Part shown: one piece after another, positions 8,707 through 17,639 of the stretch
Layout of the letters: every line of letters begins with the position of its first letter
Numbering within the stretch: position 1 is the stretch's first letter
Origin: PLanc-01 sp035342095
GTDB taxonomy: Bacteria > Planctomycetota > Phycisphaerae > Sedimentisphaerales > Anaerobacaceae
Direction of reading: 5' to 3'
Assembly (NCBI GenBank): GCA_035342095.1
Contig: DAOQWL010000012.1
Location: 28,168-92,167 of the forward strand
DNA: 64,000 bases
Position numbers and translations under genes: made by a program
Notes under the pieces: model-generated
The model's database searches: none
What the model was told of the DNA's origin: nothing
What the model saw: the letters and a program-made list of their open reading frames with translations, nothing else

Positions 8707-10272
8707 CTACTGTGCCGCCGCCCGGTGGATCTTATACTCGACGCTGTCCACGAGCGCCAGCCAGCTTGCCTCGATGATGTTCTCGGAGACCCCCACCGTG
8801 CCCCAGAGGGACTGTTTGTCGCGGGACTCGATCACGACGCGAACCCTCGCAGCGGTCCCTGCTTTGCCGTTGACCACGCGGACCTTGTAATCGATCAGGT
8901 GCACCTCGCGGATGCAGGGATAGGAGTTCTCCAGCGACTTGCGCAACGCGGCGTCCAGCGCGTTGACCGGGCCGTCGCCTTCCGCCACCACGTGCTCGAC
9001 CTTGTCGCCCACCTTGAGCTTGACGGTGGACTCCGTGAGGATCTCACCGTTCTTTCGCTTCTCCACCTCCACGTGATACTCGATCAGCTCGAAGGAGGGC
9101 TTGTACGTGCCAATCACCTTCTTGGTCAACAGGTCGAAGCTGGCGTTGGCCGCCTCGAACTGGTAGCCCTGGTTCTCCAGATCCTGCACGCGAGAGAGGA
9201 TCTTGCGAGCGAGCTTCGGGTCCTGGGCCAGTTGGGCCTTCTCCATCTCCGCCAGGACGTTCGACTTGCCGCTGAGTTCCGAGATCAGGAACCGACGCTC
9301 GTTGCCGACCAATTGCGGATCGATGTGCTCGTAGGTCCGCTTGCTCTTGCGGAGGGCATCGACGTGCAGGCCCGCCTTGTGGGCGAAGGCGCTGCCGCCC
9401 ACATAGGGCAGGTTCATCACCGGCGCGACATTGCCGATCTCGTAGATGAACCGTGAGGTCTCCGTCAACATCCGCATCTTCTCGGGGCTCAGGGCCTCGA
9501 AGCCCATCTTCAGAGTCAGGCCGGGGATCACCGAGCACAGGTCCGCGTTGCCGCATCGCTCGCCCATCCCGTTGATCGTGCCCTGGACCTGGCGGGCGCC
9601 CGCGCGGACCGCGGCCAGCGAATTGGCGGTGGCACAGTCGGAGTCGTTGTGCGTGTGAATCCCGACGACCAGCGAGCCGAAGGCCCGACAGACCTGCTCG
9701 GTGATCTCGAGGATCTGCTCCGGCAGCGATCCGCCGTTCGTGTCGCACAAGACCAGCGCGTCGGCGCCCCCTTCCGCAGCCGCCTGGAGCACCTTCATGG
9801 TGTACTCGGGGTTCTCCCGGTAGCCGTCGAAGAAGTGCTCCGCGTCGAAGATCGTCTCGATCCCCTTCTGCTTGAGGTATCGCACGGACTCGCAGCAAAT
9901 CACCAGGTTCTCGTCGAGGGAGCAGTTGAGCACATGCTGGACGTGCAGGTCCCAGGTCTTGCCGACGATCGTGGCCGCCGGCGACTGGCAGGCGACGATG
10001 GAATTGAGCGACAGATCGTCGCCCACGCTGCAATCGGCCCGGCGCGTGCTGCCGAAGGCGGCGATCTTCGAGTTCTTCAGGCCCAGTTTGGCCACTTCCT
10101 GGAAGAACTGCATCTCCTTGGGGTTGGAGGCGGCGTAGCCCCCCTCGATGTAATCCAGACCCAGGCCGTCCAGCCATTTCGCGATGGCCAGCTTGTCTTC
10201 CAGAGAGAAACTGACCCCTTCGGCCTGCATGCCGTCGCGTAACGTCGTATCGTACAGCGCAACTCTTGTCAT
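8707..10272 (-). CDS. cimA: (R)-citramalate synthase
   Basis: This 521-residue cytoplasmic enzyme condenses acetyl-CoA with pyruvate to give citramalate, the first step of the threonine-independent isoleucine route. An N-terminal DRE-TIM barrel carries DTTLRDG near residue 8, the metal-binding HTHND, and the citramalate/isopropylmalate-type segment SAFAHKAGLHVDA. A C-terminal LeuA-type regulatory domain (about 390-510) fits isoleucine feedback control. Length and the YDTTLRDGMQ start agree with CimA rather than LeuA. Start at ATG 10272 fits the family N-terminus; a GTG at 10296 would add eight residues. It is monocistronic by context. Confidence 0.92.
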   Translation of the reverse strand: MTRVALYDTTLRDGMQAEGVSFSLEDKLAIAKWLDGLGLDYIEGGYAASNPKEMQFFQEVAKLGLKNSKIAAFGSTRRADCSVGDDLSLNSIVACQSPAATIVGKTWDLHVQHVLNCSLDENLVICCESVRYLKQKGIETIFDAEHFFDGYRENPEYTMKVLQAAAEGGADALVLCDTNGGSLPEQILEITEQVCRAFGSLVVGIHTHNDSDCATANSLAAVRAGARQVQGTINGMGERCGNADLCSVIPGLTLKMGFEALSPEKMRMLTETSRFIYEIGNVAPVMNLPYVGGSAFAHKAGLHVDALRKSKRTYEHIDPQLVGNERRFLISELSGKSNVLAEMEKAQLAQDPKLARKILSRVQDLENQGYQFEAANASFDLLTKKVIGTYKPSFELIEYHVEVEKRKNGEILTESTVKLKVGDKVEHVVAEGDGPVNALDAALRKSLENSYPCIREVHLIDYKVRVVNGKAGTAARVRVVIESRDKQSLWGTVGVSENIIEASWLALVDSVEYKIHRAAAQ

Positions 10273-10516
10273 ACTGCGTCCCAACTTCTGGTTCACGTCG
10301 CCGCGGGCGTCGGCTCACAGGTACGTCCATCGCTCGACCGACCGGCGGCAAAAGCATTTATTTTACGAAATGCTGGCCCGTTGTAAAGACCCAAGTCCGG
10401 AAACGAACCGCCCTCCCGTCGCGCTGTATCCCCTCGCGCGGGGGGCCGGGAAGGGCATCATAAGTCCATGACAAGACGTGTGTTAGCATGGAAACCGCCC
10501 ATTCCTCGCGCAGGAA

Positions 10517-10589
10517 TGGGTGATGAAGGAGTCGAACCTTCGACCTGCTGATTAAGAGTCAGCTGCTCTACCGATTGAGCTAATCACCC
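10517..10589 (-). tRNA. tRNA-Lys (anticodon CTT)
   Basis: On the minus strand the gene begins GGGTGATTAGCTCA and ends with the pairing ATCACCC plus discriminator A. The anticodon loop reads ACTCTTAAT, giving CTT. The T arm contains GGTTCGACTCC. CCA is not encoded. Confidence 0.97.
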
Positions 10590-10645
10590 GGAATCCGCCG
10601 ACCGAGGCCGGCGGATCTCGGTGCGTCCTTCGCACCAGAACGGGG

Positions 10646-10674
10646 AGTGTACCACCTCGACGCTGGGATTGCAA
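10646..10674 (-). promoter_or_regulatory. Promoter of tRNA-Lys
   Basis: Minus-strand TTGCAA and TACACT are spaced by 17 nt and lie about 57 nt before the tRNA 5' end. Confidence 0.6.
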
Positions 10675-10977
10675 GGGGTTTTTCTGCAGGAATCGACCAC
10701 ACTTTCTTCGCAACGCCCCAGATTCCTTCCGTTATAGGACGATGACCCGCTCTCGCAATTTTTCCCGCGTTCGTCCGCTCGTTCGACCCCGTTTGGCGGG
10801 GAAACCGCGTTTCTTATATTTTACGTGACTGTGGGCGGAGAGCGCCCCGTCGCAAAGCCTTCTTGTCGCAGGACGCCCGGGTTATCGGCACAGGAACCGT
10901 GCCGGGGCACGAAACCCCGTGTCCGGGACCCGGCATCCACGACAGGACCTGCTCAATTGGCTCGTCGGGAGAGCCGA
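10675..10977. other. Intergenic stretch before the Hsp70 cassette
   Basis: No gene is visible. It has an AT-rich patch (TTTCTTATATTTTACG near 10815) and several short inverted repeats, such as GTGCCGGGGCAC near 10897. The cassette promoter lies at its downstream end. Confidence 0.3.
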
Positions 10978-11006
10978 TTGAATAGGCAGATTGGCTTCAA
11001 TAGAAT
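10978..11006 (+). promoter_or_regulatory. Promoter of the Hsp70-like cassette
   Basis: TTGAAT (10978) and TAGAAT (11001) are spaced by 17 nt. The predicted start of transcription would leave only about a dozen bases before the ATG at 11025, and no Shine-Dalgarno sequence is visible. Confidence 0.5.
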
Positions 11007-11024
11007 TTGGGAACTGACGTAACC

Positions 11025-12539
11025 ATGCTCCAGAAGTGTGTGATCCTGGGATTGGCTCTGCTGCTCGTTGGCGGTCTCGCCACGGCGTGGGTCTACCGCG
11101 AGGCGCAAACGGAAGAGGCACAGGCCCCCGCCCCGGGAGTCAAGAGATCGCTGGGTCCCGAGGAGTACCTCGAAAAGTACGGGCGTTGGTACCAGCTCAG
11201 TCCGGAGCAGCAGAATCAGCTCGTCCTGGAGCTGGACAAGGACCGTCAGGACAAGACGCAGGAGCAGCTCGCCAGCGAGCAGCAGGCCCGGCTCCGAGCG
11301 GATCTGGAGAAGCTGGCTGCCGGACAGATGGACCCCGGCGACATCGCGGACATCCTCTACGGCCCCGGTTGGCAGAACGAGGTCGAGCAGTATAAGAAGC
11401 AGAAGGAACAGGTGGAGATCGTGCAGATCATCTCCGCCGTGTGCCTGTCCATCGGCGGCGTCCTCTTTGTCCTATGCGCCGTCTTCTGGACGATCCGGAC
11501 GTTCGTGAGGATCGTCCGGAAGCTGCGACGGCGGGTTCCTCGAAGCGCCCCGGAACCCTCGCCGCAATCCGAACTGATGGACATCGAGCCCGAAGAACCC
11601 GTCGAGGAGATTCCCCCGCCGGAGGAACGGCCGCGCCAGGGACGCAGACGACTGGCCATGTCGGAATCGGCCACAGCCTACCAAGGCAGCGACCCCTCGC
11701 CGCCGCACCCGCTGGCGGGCGAGGAATTCCTTTCGCCCCTCGTGGCGGCGCGCGAGAGAATGGGACGCGCTTCGATGGCGGTCCAGGCTGCCGAGGAGGA
11801 GACCGGCGTCGCTGTCCTGCTGGCGGACGAACCCTCGCAGGAGACGGAGTGGTCGGCCGAGGCACAATGGTCGGTCCAGGGGCAGGCCGAACCCTCGATC
11901 GTCGCCATCCCGCAGGAGCCGCAACTGACGCCCCGAGTGAAGACGGCGGCAGTTCCGACCCACGCGAACGAGACCGCGGTGGAGAACACACTGAAAGAGC
12001 AGGCGGAGGGTCTGCAGAAACAAATCGCCGAATTCAAGGAGGTCGCACAGAGCGTCCAGCAGGCCACGCGGGAGCAATCGGCGCCTCTGAGCAGCACGCT
12101 CAAGGAGCTGGCCCAGCAGGTGTCGGCCATTCGCGAATACGCAGCCTGTCAACAGGACCGCGTGGAGAAACTCCAGGACGGCTACGACTGGGGCATTATC
12201 CGGACGTTCGGCCTGCGGGTCATCCGCTGCATCGACAACATCGAGAGTCGGATCGACAATCCGCCCAAGGACTGCGACGATCTGATCTACCTGGAGGAAG
12301 TCCGCGACGAGCTCTTGTTCGCGATGGAATCCAGCGGGATCGAGCAGTTCAAACCCGAACTCCACAGCGAGTACCGCGGGCAGGAGAAGCTCGCGGAAGC
12401 CGTCAGGGAGAAACAACCTGCCAGCAAGCCCGAACAGGCCGGCAGGATCGCCCAGGTCCTTCGACCGGGGTATCGATACATGATTGACGACGAGAACTAT
12501 AAGGTGGTACGAACCGCGCAGGTCCGGCTTTTCGGGTGA
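11025..12539 (+). CDS. Membrane-anchored GrpE-like protein
   Basis: This 504-residue protein has an N-terminal membrane helix (about 3-22) and a coiled-coil-rich segment (about 45-125). A second helix follows (about 130-158), then a long low-complexity acidic/proline linker. The C-terminal part (about 320-504) reads like GrpE: a heptad helix with many Gln/Glu, then a short beta domain containing GRIAQVLRPGYRYM and VVRTAQVRLFG. These match the GrpE beta-wing pattern 'v...GY.....lRpA.V.v'. The gene lies 57 nt upstream of a divergent Hsp70, its expected partner. Inferred role: a nucleotide-exchange factor tethered to the membrane. Start ATG 11025 is preferred over TTG 11007. Confidence 0.7.
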   Translation: MLQKCVILGLALLLVGGLATAWVYREAQTEEAQAPAPGVKRSLGPEEYLEKYGRWYQLSPEQQNQLVLELDKDRQDKTQEQLASEQQARLRADLEKLAAGQMDPGDIADILYGPGWQNEVEQYKKQKEQVEIVQIISAVCLSIGGVLFVLCAVFWTIRTFVRIVRKLRRRVPRSAPEPSPQSELMDIEPEEPVEEIPPPEERPRQGRRRLAMSESATAYQGSDPSPPHPLAGEEFLSPLVAARERMGRASMAVQAAEEETGVAVLLADEPSQETEWSAEAQWSVQGQAEPSIVAIPQEPQLTPRVKTAAVPTHANETAVENTLKEQAEGLQKQIAEFKEVAQSVQQATREQSAPLSSTLKELAQQVSAIREYAACQQDRVEKLQDGYDWGIIRTFGLRVIRCIDNIESRIDNPPKDCDDLIYLEEVRDELLFAMESSGIEQFKPELHSEYRGQEKLAEAVREKQPASKPEQAGRIAQVLRPGYRYMIDDENYKVVRTAQVRLFG

Positions 12540-12596
12540 TGCGTCGCATCCACGCCAGGGGACGCTGCACGGCTTGGCTGTACACAGGAGAGAAAC

Positions 12597-14141
12597 ATGA
12601 GCAACATCGTCGGCATAGATCTCGGGACCACGTTTTCGTCCCTGGCCATGCTCAACGCGATTGGCAAGCCGGAAATCGTTCCGAATGCGGATGGGGATCG
12701 GCTGACGCCGTCGGCGATCTTCTTCGACGAGGACGACGGAGGCGTCATCCGCGTGGGCGTGGAGGCCCTCAACTCGCGACACCTCAACGCCTCGCGTTCG
12801 GTCCGCTGGGTCAAGCGTCACATGGGCGACCCCGACTTCAAGGTCTCCATCGACGGCAAGGACTGGACCGCGACGGAACTGTCCTCGCTGATCCTCAGGA
12901 AGCTGCGACAGGACGGCGCCGCCCAGGCGGGTGAGATGCACGACGCGGTGATTTCGGTGCCCGCGCACTTCGACGAGATTCGGCGCAAGGCGACAATGGA
13001 CGCCGGCACGGCCGCGGGCTTCAACGTAATCGGCATCGTGAATGAGCCGGTCGCGGCGGCCCTGTGCTACGCGACGACCAAGAACGTCGCCGGGCGGGTC
13101 CTCGTCTACGACCTCGGCGGCGGGACCTTCGACGTCACGCTCATGAACGTCAAGGGTCTGGACATGGAGATCCTCTGCTCCCAGGGCGACCACGCCCTGG
13201 GCGGCATCGACTTCGACAGGACCGTGCTCGAACTCCTGCAGAAGATGTACCGCGAGAAGTTCAACGCGGATCTGATCGCGACGGAAGAGGATCGGGCCAA
13301 ATACGAGGATGAAGCGGAAGACATCAAGAAGACGCTCTCCCGCCGGCCGGTGGCCAAGACAATGCTGTACGGACCCGCCGGCAGCATGCGCGGGGAGGTC
13401 AGCCGGGAGATGTTCGAGCAGGGAATCACCCCGCTGGTGTCCCGGGCCGACATGCTCGTGGAAGTGGTCCTGGACGAGGCAGGGATCAAACCGTCCGACG
13501 TGACCACCGTCCTGCTGGTCGGCGGCAGCACGCGAGTGCCCTTGATTCGCGCGCATCTCGAAGGGATCTTCGGCTTCCCCCCGGAGTGCTCGATCAACGT
13601 GGACGAGTGCGTCGCGCTCGGCGCCGCGCTGCACGCGGGCATCACGAAGCTCCGTCAGAACCCCGACGACGTGGCGACCGGAATCCGCGAAGGTCTCAAG
13701 GACATCAGCCTGACCGACGTGTGCAACCACAGCTACGGCACGATCTGCGCCCCGATCGACAAGGAGACCGGGCGACGGGTCGTACAGAACCGGATCATTC
13801 TGAAGAAGAACACGCCGTTGCCGTGCGAGATCTCGCAGACGTTCTACACGGTTTCCGAGGGTCAGAAGCGCGTGGAGGTCACCATCACGCAGGGCGAGGA
13901 CGCCGATCCGGCCTACGTCAATCGGATCGCCACCCACAGCCTGGAACTGCCGCCGGACCGTCCGGCGGAACGCCCGATCCAGGTGACGTACAGCTACGAC
14001 TTGAACCAGCGAATGCACTGCGCATTCCGGGATGTCGAGTCCGGTCGGCTGCTGGAGCTGGACTTCTCGATGGACGAAAACGACGCGGAAGGCGCCAACG
14101 AGAAGGCAACCGCACAGTTGGAGCCGTTCAAGGTGCAATGA
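12597..14141 (+). CDS. Divergent Hsp70 (DnaK-like) chaperone lacking the lid
   Basis: This 514-residue ATPase has phosphate-1 motif GIDLGTTFSSLA, the catalytic-Lys region WVKRHMG, phosphate-2 motif DLGGGTFDVT and adenosine motif VGGSTRVPLIR, so the nucleotide-binding domain (about 1-365) looks intact. A beta substrate-binding domain follows (about 385-490). The helical lid and the C-terminal tail of DnaK (usually about 640 residues) are absent. The interdomain linker is not the usual DVLLLD but ISLTDV. AGGAGA precedes the ATG. Its neighbours are a GrpE-like and a TerB/J-like gene, which suggests a self-contained chaperone set, probably working at the membrane. Confidence 0.88.
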   Translation: MSNIVGIDLGTTFSSLAMLNAIGKPEIVPNADGDRLTPSAIFFDEDDGGVIRVGVEALNSRHLNASRSVRWVKRHMGDPDFKVSIDGKDWTATELSSLILRKLRQDGAAQAGEMHDAVISVPAHFDEIRRKATMDAGTAAGFNVIGIVNEPVAAALCYATTKNVAGRVLVYDLGGGTFDVTLMNVKGLDMEILCSQGDHALGGIDFDRTVLELLQKMYREKFNADLIATEEDRAKYEDEAEDIKKTLSRRPVAKTMLYGPAGSMRGEVSREMFEQGITPLVSRADMLVEVVLDEAGIKPSDVTTVLLVGGSTRVPLIRAHLEGIFGFPPECSINVDECVALGAALHAGITKLRQNPDDVATGIREGLKDISLTDVCNHSYGTICAPIDKETGRRVVQNRIILKKNTPLPCEISQTFYTVSEGQKRVEVTITQGEDADPAYVNRIATHSLELPPDRPAERPIQVTYSYDLNQRMHCAFRDVESGRLLELDFSMDENDAEGANEKATAQLEPFKVQ

Positions 14142-14169
14142 GTCTGTCCCCAGGAAACAGGCTGGACCT

Positions 14170-15441
14170 ATGCAGGCAGGACTGAGCAAGATCATTCTGA
14201 CGGTCAAGAACGCGTGCTGCGGCGCTCTGAAGCGCCTGCGTTCGGGCAAGGCCCCACAGTTGCCGGCGGCCGCCAGCGCCCGCATCGGCAAGGCCTGGGA
14301 CCAGGTCAGCAGGCTTGCGGCCGGTCGCGGTGCGTCGCAGGCGCCCGCCGAACTGTGCCGGCCCGTGGACCTCAACGCATTCAACTGCCGCGCGAGAATC
14401 GGCCGCCAGCCGGACGGAGAGTCCTGGAAGTCGGTCCTCGTGATCGATACCTGCGGCACCATCCAGGCCCCGGCCGACGGACACGAGGTCGAGCTTCACG
14501 TAACGATCCAAGACGTGACGGACAACGAGACGGAATCCCTGCCGATCCTGAACCGTCCCAAGCACGGCCCGCTGAACCCCTCCTCCCATTTCCGCCACCG
14601 GTGCGACATGGGGAGGCTGTGCCGCCAGACGACGGTGCTCGAAGACTGGACGGCGGTGGGTCAGATCTCGCCGGACTGGTTCGTTCTGCCTCGCAGCGGC
14701 CAGCGACGACTCCGATGCGCCGTAGCGGTCGCCTCCCGTCAGACCGGCGAATGCCTCGCCGAATCCGACTGCCTCGTCACCTATGAAAACACGGAAACCG
14801 GATACCTCGACGTCGAGGACAACATCCAGCGGGCCAAGACCCTCGCGGTCGGGCTGGCCTTCAGCGTCGGCGCGGCCAATGGGCACCTGCTCGATCCGGA
14901 AGTCAACGTGATCTGCGCCTGGGCCAAGACCAACTTCGGGTCCGCGGACGCCTCGGCCGGCGCGAGGCTGGAACTGGAACGCGCCCTGCAGAAGACCGCG
15001 AACTTCTTCCGCCACGGCGGAACTCTCAATGTGGAGCCGATCTGCAGCGAGATCGTCGAGATCGCCCCGCTCATCGGGCGGATCGAAATCCTCGACTTGT
15101 GCCTGCGCGTCGCAGCCGCCAAAGGACAGGTGTCCTCCGCGGAGTTCCAACTGCTCAAGCAGCTCTCCGACTGGCTCCAGATCGACCGCGCCAGACTTCG
15201 AGTCATGGCGGAGAAGATCCTGCCCGTCGAGATGCACCAGGGCCACGATGCAGAGATGATCCTGGGCGTTACCGAGACCATGAGCCAGGACGAAGCTCGC
15301 GTGCAGTTGAACCGCGAGTACGCCAAGTGGAGCTCGCGGGTCATCAGCACGGACCCGTCGATCCGCCGCCAGGCGGACCAGATGCTCAAGCTCCTCGGCG
15401 AGGCCCGGACGCAGTACGTGGGCGTCAAGACCGCCCGGTAG
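14170..15441 (+). CDS. TerB-like protein with degenerate J-domain-like end
   Basis: This 423-residue protein has an unassigned N-terminal region (about 1-220) with Cys/Trp-containing beta-strand pattern. A helical TerB-like region follows (about 225-365; contains LDLCLRVAAAKGQVSS). The C-terminal 60 residues resemble a J domain: an ILGV start, a helix, and a final helix with QADQMLKLLGEAR. The catalytic HPD tripeptide is missing. The arrangement TerB then J is that of DjlA. The gene follows the Hsp70 gene by 28 nt, with AGGAAAC upstream of its ATG, so a co-chaperone role is likely but inferred. Without HPD it may bind rather than stimulate Hsp70. Confidence 0.6.
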   Translation: MQAGLSKIILTVKNACCGALKRLRSGKAPQLPAAASARIGKAWDQVSRLAAGRGASQAPAELCRPVDLNAFNCRARIGRQPDGESWKSVLVIDTCGTIQAPADGHEVELHVTIQDVTDNETESLPILNRPKHGPLNPSSHFRHRCDMGRLCRQTTVLEDWTAVGQISPDWFVLPRSGQRRLRCAVAVASRQTGECLAESDCLVTYENTETGYLDVEDNIQRAKTLAVGLAFSVGAANGHLLDPEVNVICAWAKTNFGSADASAGARLELERALQKTANFFRHGGTLNVEPICSEIVEIAPLIGRIEILDLCLRVAAAKGQVSSAEFQLLKQLSDWLQIDRARLRVMAEKILPVEMHQGHDAEMILGVTETMSQDEARVQLNREYAKWSSRVISTDPSIRRQADQMLKLLGEARTQYVGVKTAR

Positions 15442-15498
15442 ACGCATTCTCTCTGGGCACAGCTCGCCAAGATCCGCAAACACCACATGCATGGACAG

Positions 15499-15600
15499 TC
15501 ATGAGGGATATGCGACGTGGGCCTTCTCCGTCTCCTGACAAACGAGGTTGGCCAGAAGCCGCTGCACGAACTCATGAAATGCAACGACGTCCGAGTTCAT
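15499..15600 (-). CDS. Possible 33-residue ORF after the PIN module
   Basis: ATG at 15600 is preceded by GGGAG at 7 nt. The predicted peptide is amphipathic and protein-like (contains AFHEFVQRLLANL). It could be a real small protein or the tail of a decayed gene, because the frame continues upstream for 17 codons before a stop. Function unknown. Confidence 0.3.
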   Translation of the reverse strand: MNSDVVAFHEFVQRLLANLVCQETEKAHVAYPS

Positions 15601-15668
15601 TGCAGGCTCCCATATCGCGCGATAGCCGTGCGAATCAGATGTACACGCCTTTTCTCAAGACCGATTCA

Positions 15669-15845
15669 TCACGACTTCGGGGGTGCTGACCGCGTTTTTT
15701 TCATGTTCCGCCGAGATGCTTGGCCAGCCTTCCTGTAGAAGTCAATGATCTCGGCATCCGACTTGCCCACGAATGACCGGCCTTGCTCATCACGGATGCG
15801 TCTGACCATTTCAATCGCATTGATTCGAGTCGTCTTCTCTGCCAT
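15669..15845 (-). CDS. Small basic protein, probable antitoxin partner of PIN protein
   Basis: This 58-residue, highly charged helical protein begins MAEKTTRINAIEMV and ends in a basic tail. A strong GGAGG sits 9 nt before the ATG, inside the end of the PIN gene, so the two overlap by 35 nt and must be co-translated. Small Lys/Arg/Glu-rich ORFs adjoining this type of PIN gene are commonly proposed as antitoxins. Here it lies downstream of the toxin instead of upstream, which is the less common order. Confidence 0.6.
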   Translation of the reverse strand: MAEKTTRINAIEMVRRIRDEQGRSFVGKSDAEIIDFYRKAGQASRRNMKKTRSAPPKS

Positions 15846-16296
15846 AGGTTGTCACCTCCCGAGGTGAATGAATCGCAAGGGCTCTGTACCCAAGCTCAAG
15901 ATTGATCCCATTGAATTGCTGCATCTTATCCAGACGAACAATGTGGCGGAAGTTCCAACTCACCAGAACATCAACTCCGGCTACAGTGGCCAGCGCAATA
16001 TGAAGCATATCATTGCGAAACCGAGGGCCAAGCACGCCATGACGCCCATATTCGTTCACGACTCCAATAGCCTCCTCCGTAACCGGCAAGACCTCAGCAA
16101 TCGGGAGAAGCTCGCCATAGAGCGCCCGCACCGCTCTGGGTGCGGGTTCGATCTCAGCCGCTATCATATCGGAGAGTACCAAAGCGAATCTCCCCTGACG
16201 AAAGTCCTCCATGAGCGCATTCGACCAATGCTGAAACTCCGGATCGAAACAACCGCCGATCACCGAGGTATCCGCATATATCCGCAGCTTCTTCAC
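15811..16296 (-). CDS. PIN-domain protein (VapC-like toxin candidate)
   Basis: This 161-residue protein begins MKKLRIYADTSVIGG. The Asp of YADTS, a mid-protein Asp in RNDMLHIALA and the closing NFRHIV are the acidic and structural marks of PIN ribonucleases. It belongs to the longer DTSVIGG subgroup rather than classical VapC. The GTG start at 16296 has AAAGGGGGA upstream. It overlaps a 58-residue basic ORF downstream and forms a probable toxin-antitoxin pair. RNase activity is inferred from the family. Confidence 0.75.
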   Translation of the reverse strand: MKKLRIYADTSVIGGCFDPEFQHWSNALMEDFRQGRFALVLSDMIAAEIEPAPRAVRALYGELLPIAEVLPVTEEAIGVVNEYGRHGVLGPRFRNDMLHIALATVAGVDVLVSWNFRHIVRLDKMQQFNGINLELGYRALAIHSPREVTTYGREDDSNQCD

Positions 16297-16468
16297 CGTT
16301 CAATTCCCCCTTTGGCACACGGAGGCTCAACAGTGTCCGTATCCCCACGGCCGACAACAGAGATTATACCGCAACCGATCTCGTGAGACAACAGGAAGGC
16401 CAGACGCACCATCCGCCAGAGGACGTGAAACCGGGCATCTTCGCAGGAGTCATGTCCATGATCCCAGT

Positions 16469-17419
16469 TCATTTCCCAGACAAGATCGGGAACAGCATCC
16501 TCAATTCCTCCGGCGAGGGCCGACGGCCGTACTCGCAGAGCTCGAACGCTTCGGCGTGCCGGACCTGCTTGCCCTTCTCGTCGCCGTAGATCTCGATCAG
16601 CTTGCCGCGGTACTTCTGGGCGATGTTCTTGTCCCGCTGAGCGATCCGCTCGTTGACCTGCTTGCGGCGCTCTTCGCGACCCTGCGGGTCCTGCGGGACC
16701 GGGACGATGCTCTCGAAGTTGCCGGTCGCCCACGTCGACTCGATCTGCGATTCCAGCGTCCAGATGGCGTCCAGCTTCTTCGAGATCACCGCGTCGGTGG
16801 CCACCACCACGTCCGGCGCGAAGGGATTCGGTTTCTGGAAGTTGTCCGCCAGGTACAGGAACACGGGATTCTTCGCCAACTGGGGCACATCGGGACAGAA
16901 GAAGCGCACCGTCACCATGTAGGCGGCGTCCTGCATCAGGACCCCCACGTATCGGTGGTCCGGGTGGTAGTCGTTGGGACGATGTCCCATCACGATGTCC
17001 GCCTTCCACTGGCGGATGAGACGAACGAACTGCTTGCGATTCTCCAGGGTGGGCAGCAGCTCGCCGTCGTGGATATCGAGAACCTCCGTCTCGATCCCGA
17101 GGACCTTGGCGGCCTCGCGGACCTCGGCCGTGCGACGTTGAGCCAGCTCGCCGCCGGCCATTTCGGCGTGCCCGATGTCCCCATTCGTCACCGAGACGAA
17201 CTTCACGTGGTGGCCCTGGGCCGCCCACAGTGCGGCGGTCCCTGCAGCCTTCAGTTCGCAGTCGTCCGGGTGCGCCCCGAACACGATGATCCGCAGCTTG
17301 CCGTCCTGGGGGCCGTCCGCGGCGGGACAACGCCCGGCCAAGCACAGAAAAACCAGCACCCCGATAACCATGATGAACCGGATCGTTGATGTGTCGGCCC
17401 TGCCTCTGGAAGATCTCAT
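16469..17419 (-). CDS. Secreted PIG-L/LmbE family deacetylase
   Basis: This 316-residue protein has a signal peptide (hydrophobic stretch about 15-33, ending near CPAADG). A PIG-L fold follows, with the zinc-binding motif GAHPDDCELKAAG near residue 48 and a second metal/active-site motif HRPNDYHPDHRYVG near 148. PIG-L enzymes remove N-acetyl groups from GlcNAc-containing substrates. The exported location suggests extracellular glycans, in line with the many carbohydrate-binding proteins nearby. Monocistronic by context. Confidence 0.85.
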   Translation of the reverse strand: MRSSRGRADTSTIRFIMVIGVLVFLCLAGRCPAADGPQDGKLRIIVFGAHPDDCELKAAGTAALWAAQGHHVKFVSVTNGDIGHAEMAGGELAQRRTAEVREAAKVLGIETEVLDIHDGELLPTLENRKQFVRLIRQWKADIVMGHRPNDYHPDHRYVGVLMQDAAYMVTVRFFCPDVPQLAKNPVFLYLADNFQKPNPFAPDVVVATDAVISKKLDAIWTLESQIESTWATGNFESIVPVPQDPQGREERRKQVNERIAQRDKNIAQKYRGKLIEIYGDEKGKQVRHAEAFELCEYGRRPSPEELRMLFPILSGK

Positions 17420-17604
17420 CGTCGGTCTCCTTCACTACTGCGGAATCCTGTGGATTCCTCGTTCCGCGAAAAAACGAAACACCCGTCGTGGCAAAGGGGA
17501 TATTATCCGCGTGGACCGGCCTCTCTGCAACCTGCGAACCGCGTCTTCAGTGGATTCCGTCCGCTCCGGCGGTGACGCCGAGGTCCGAAATAATCGCCAA
17601 AGCC

Positions 17605-17633
17605 TTGACGCCAAACCGCCGATATGATATACA
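17605..17633 (+). promoter_or_regulatory. Promoter of the large PA14 protein
   Basis: TTGACG and TATACA are spaced by 17 nt. The spacer and flanks match the promoter at 23315-23343 in 27 of 33 positions, including spacer bases such as CGATATG. Confidence 0.65.
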
Positions 17634-17639
17634 CGGTAT

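Noticed and set aside
11472..14462. A 996-codon open frame on the minus strand opposite the Hsp70 cassette
   Set aside because: Arg/Leu/Asp-rich sequence without domains, antisense to genes with clear motifs.
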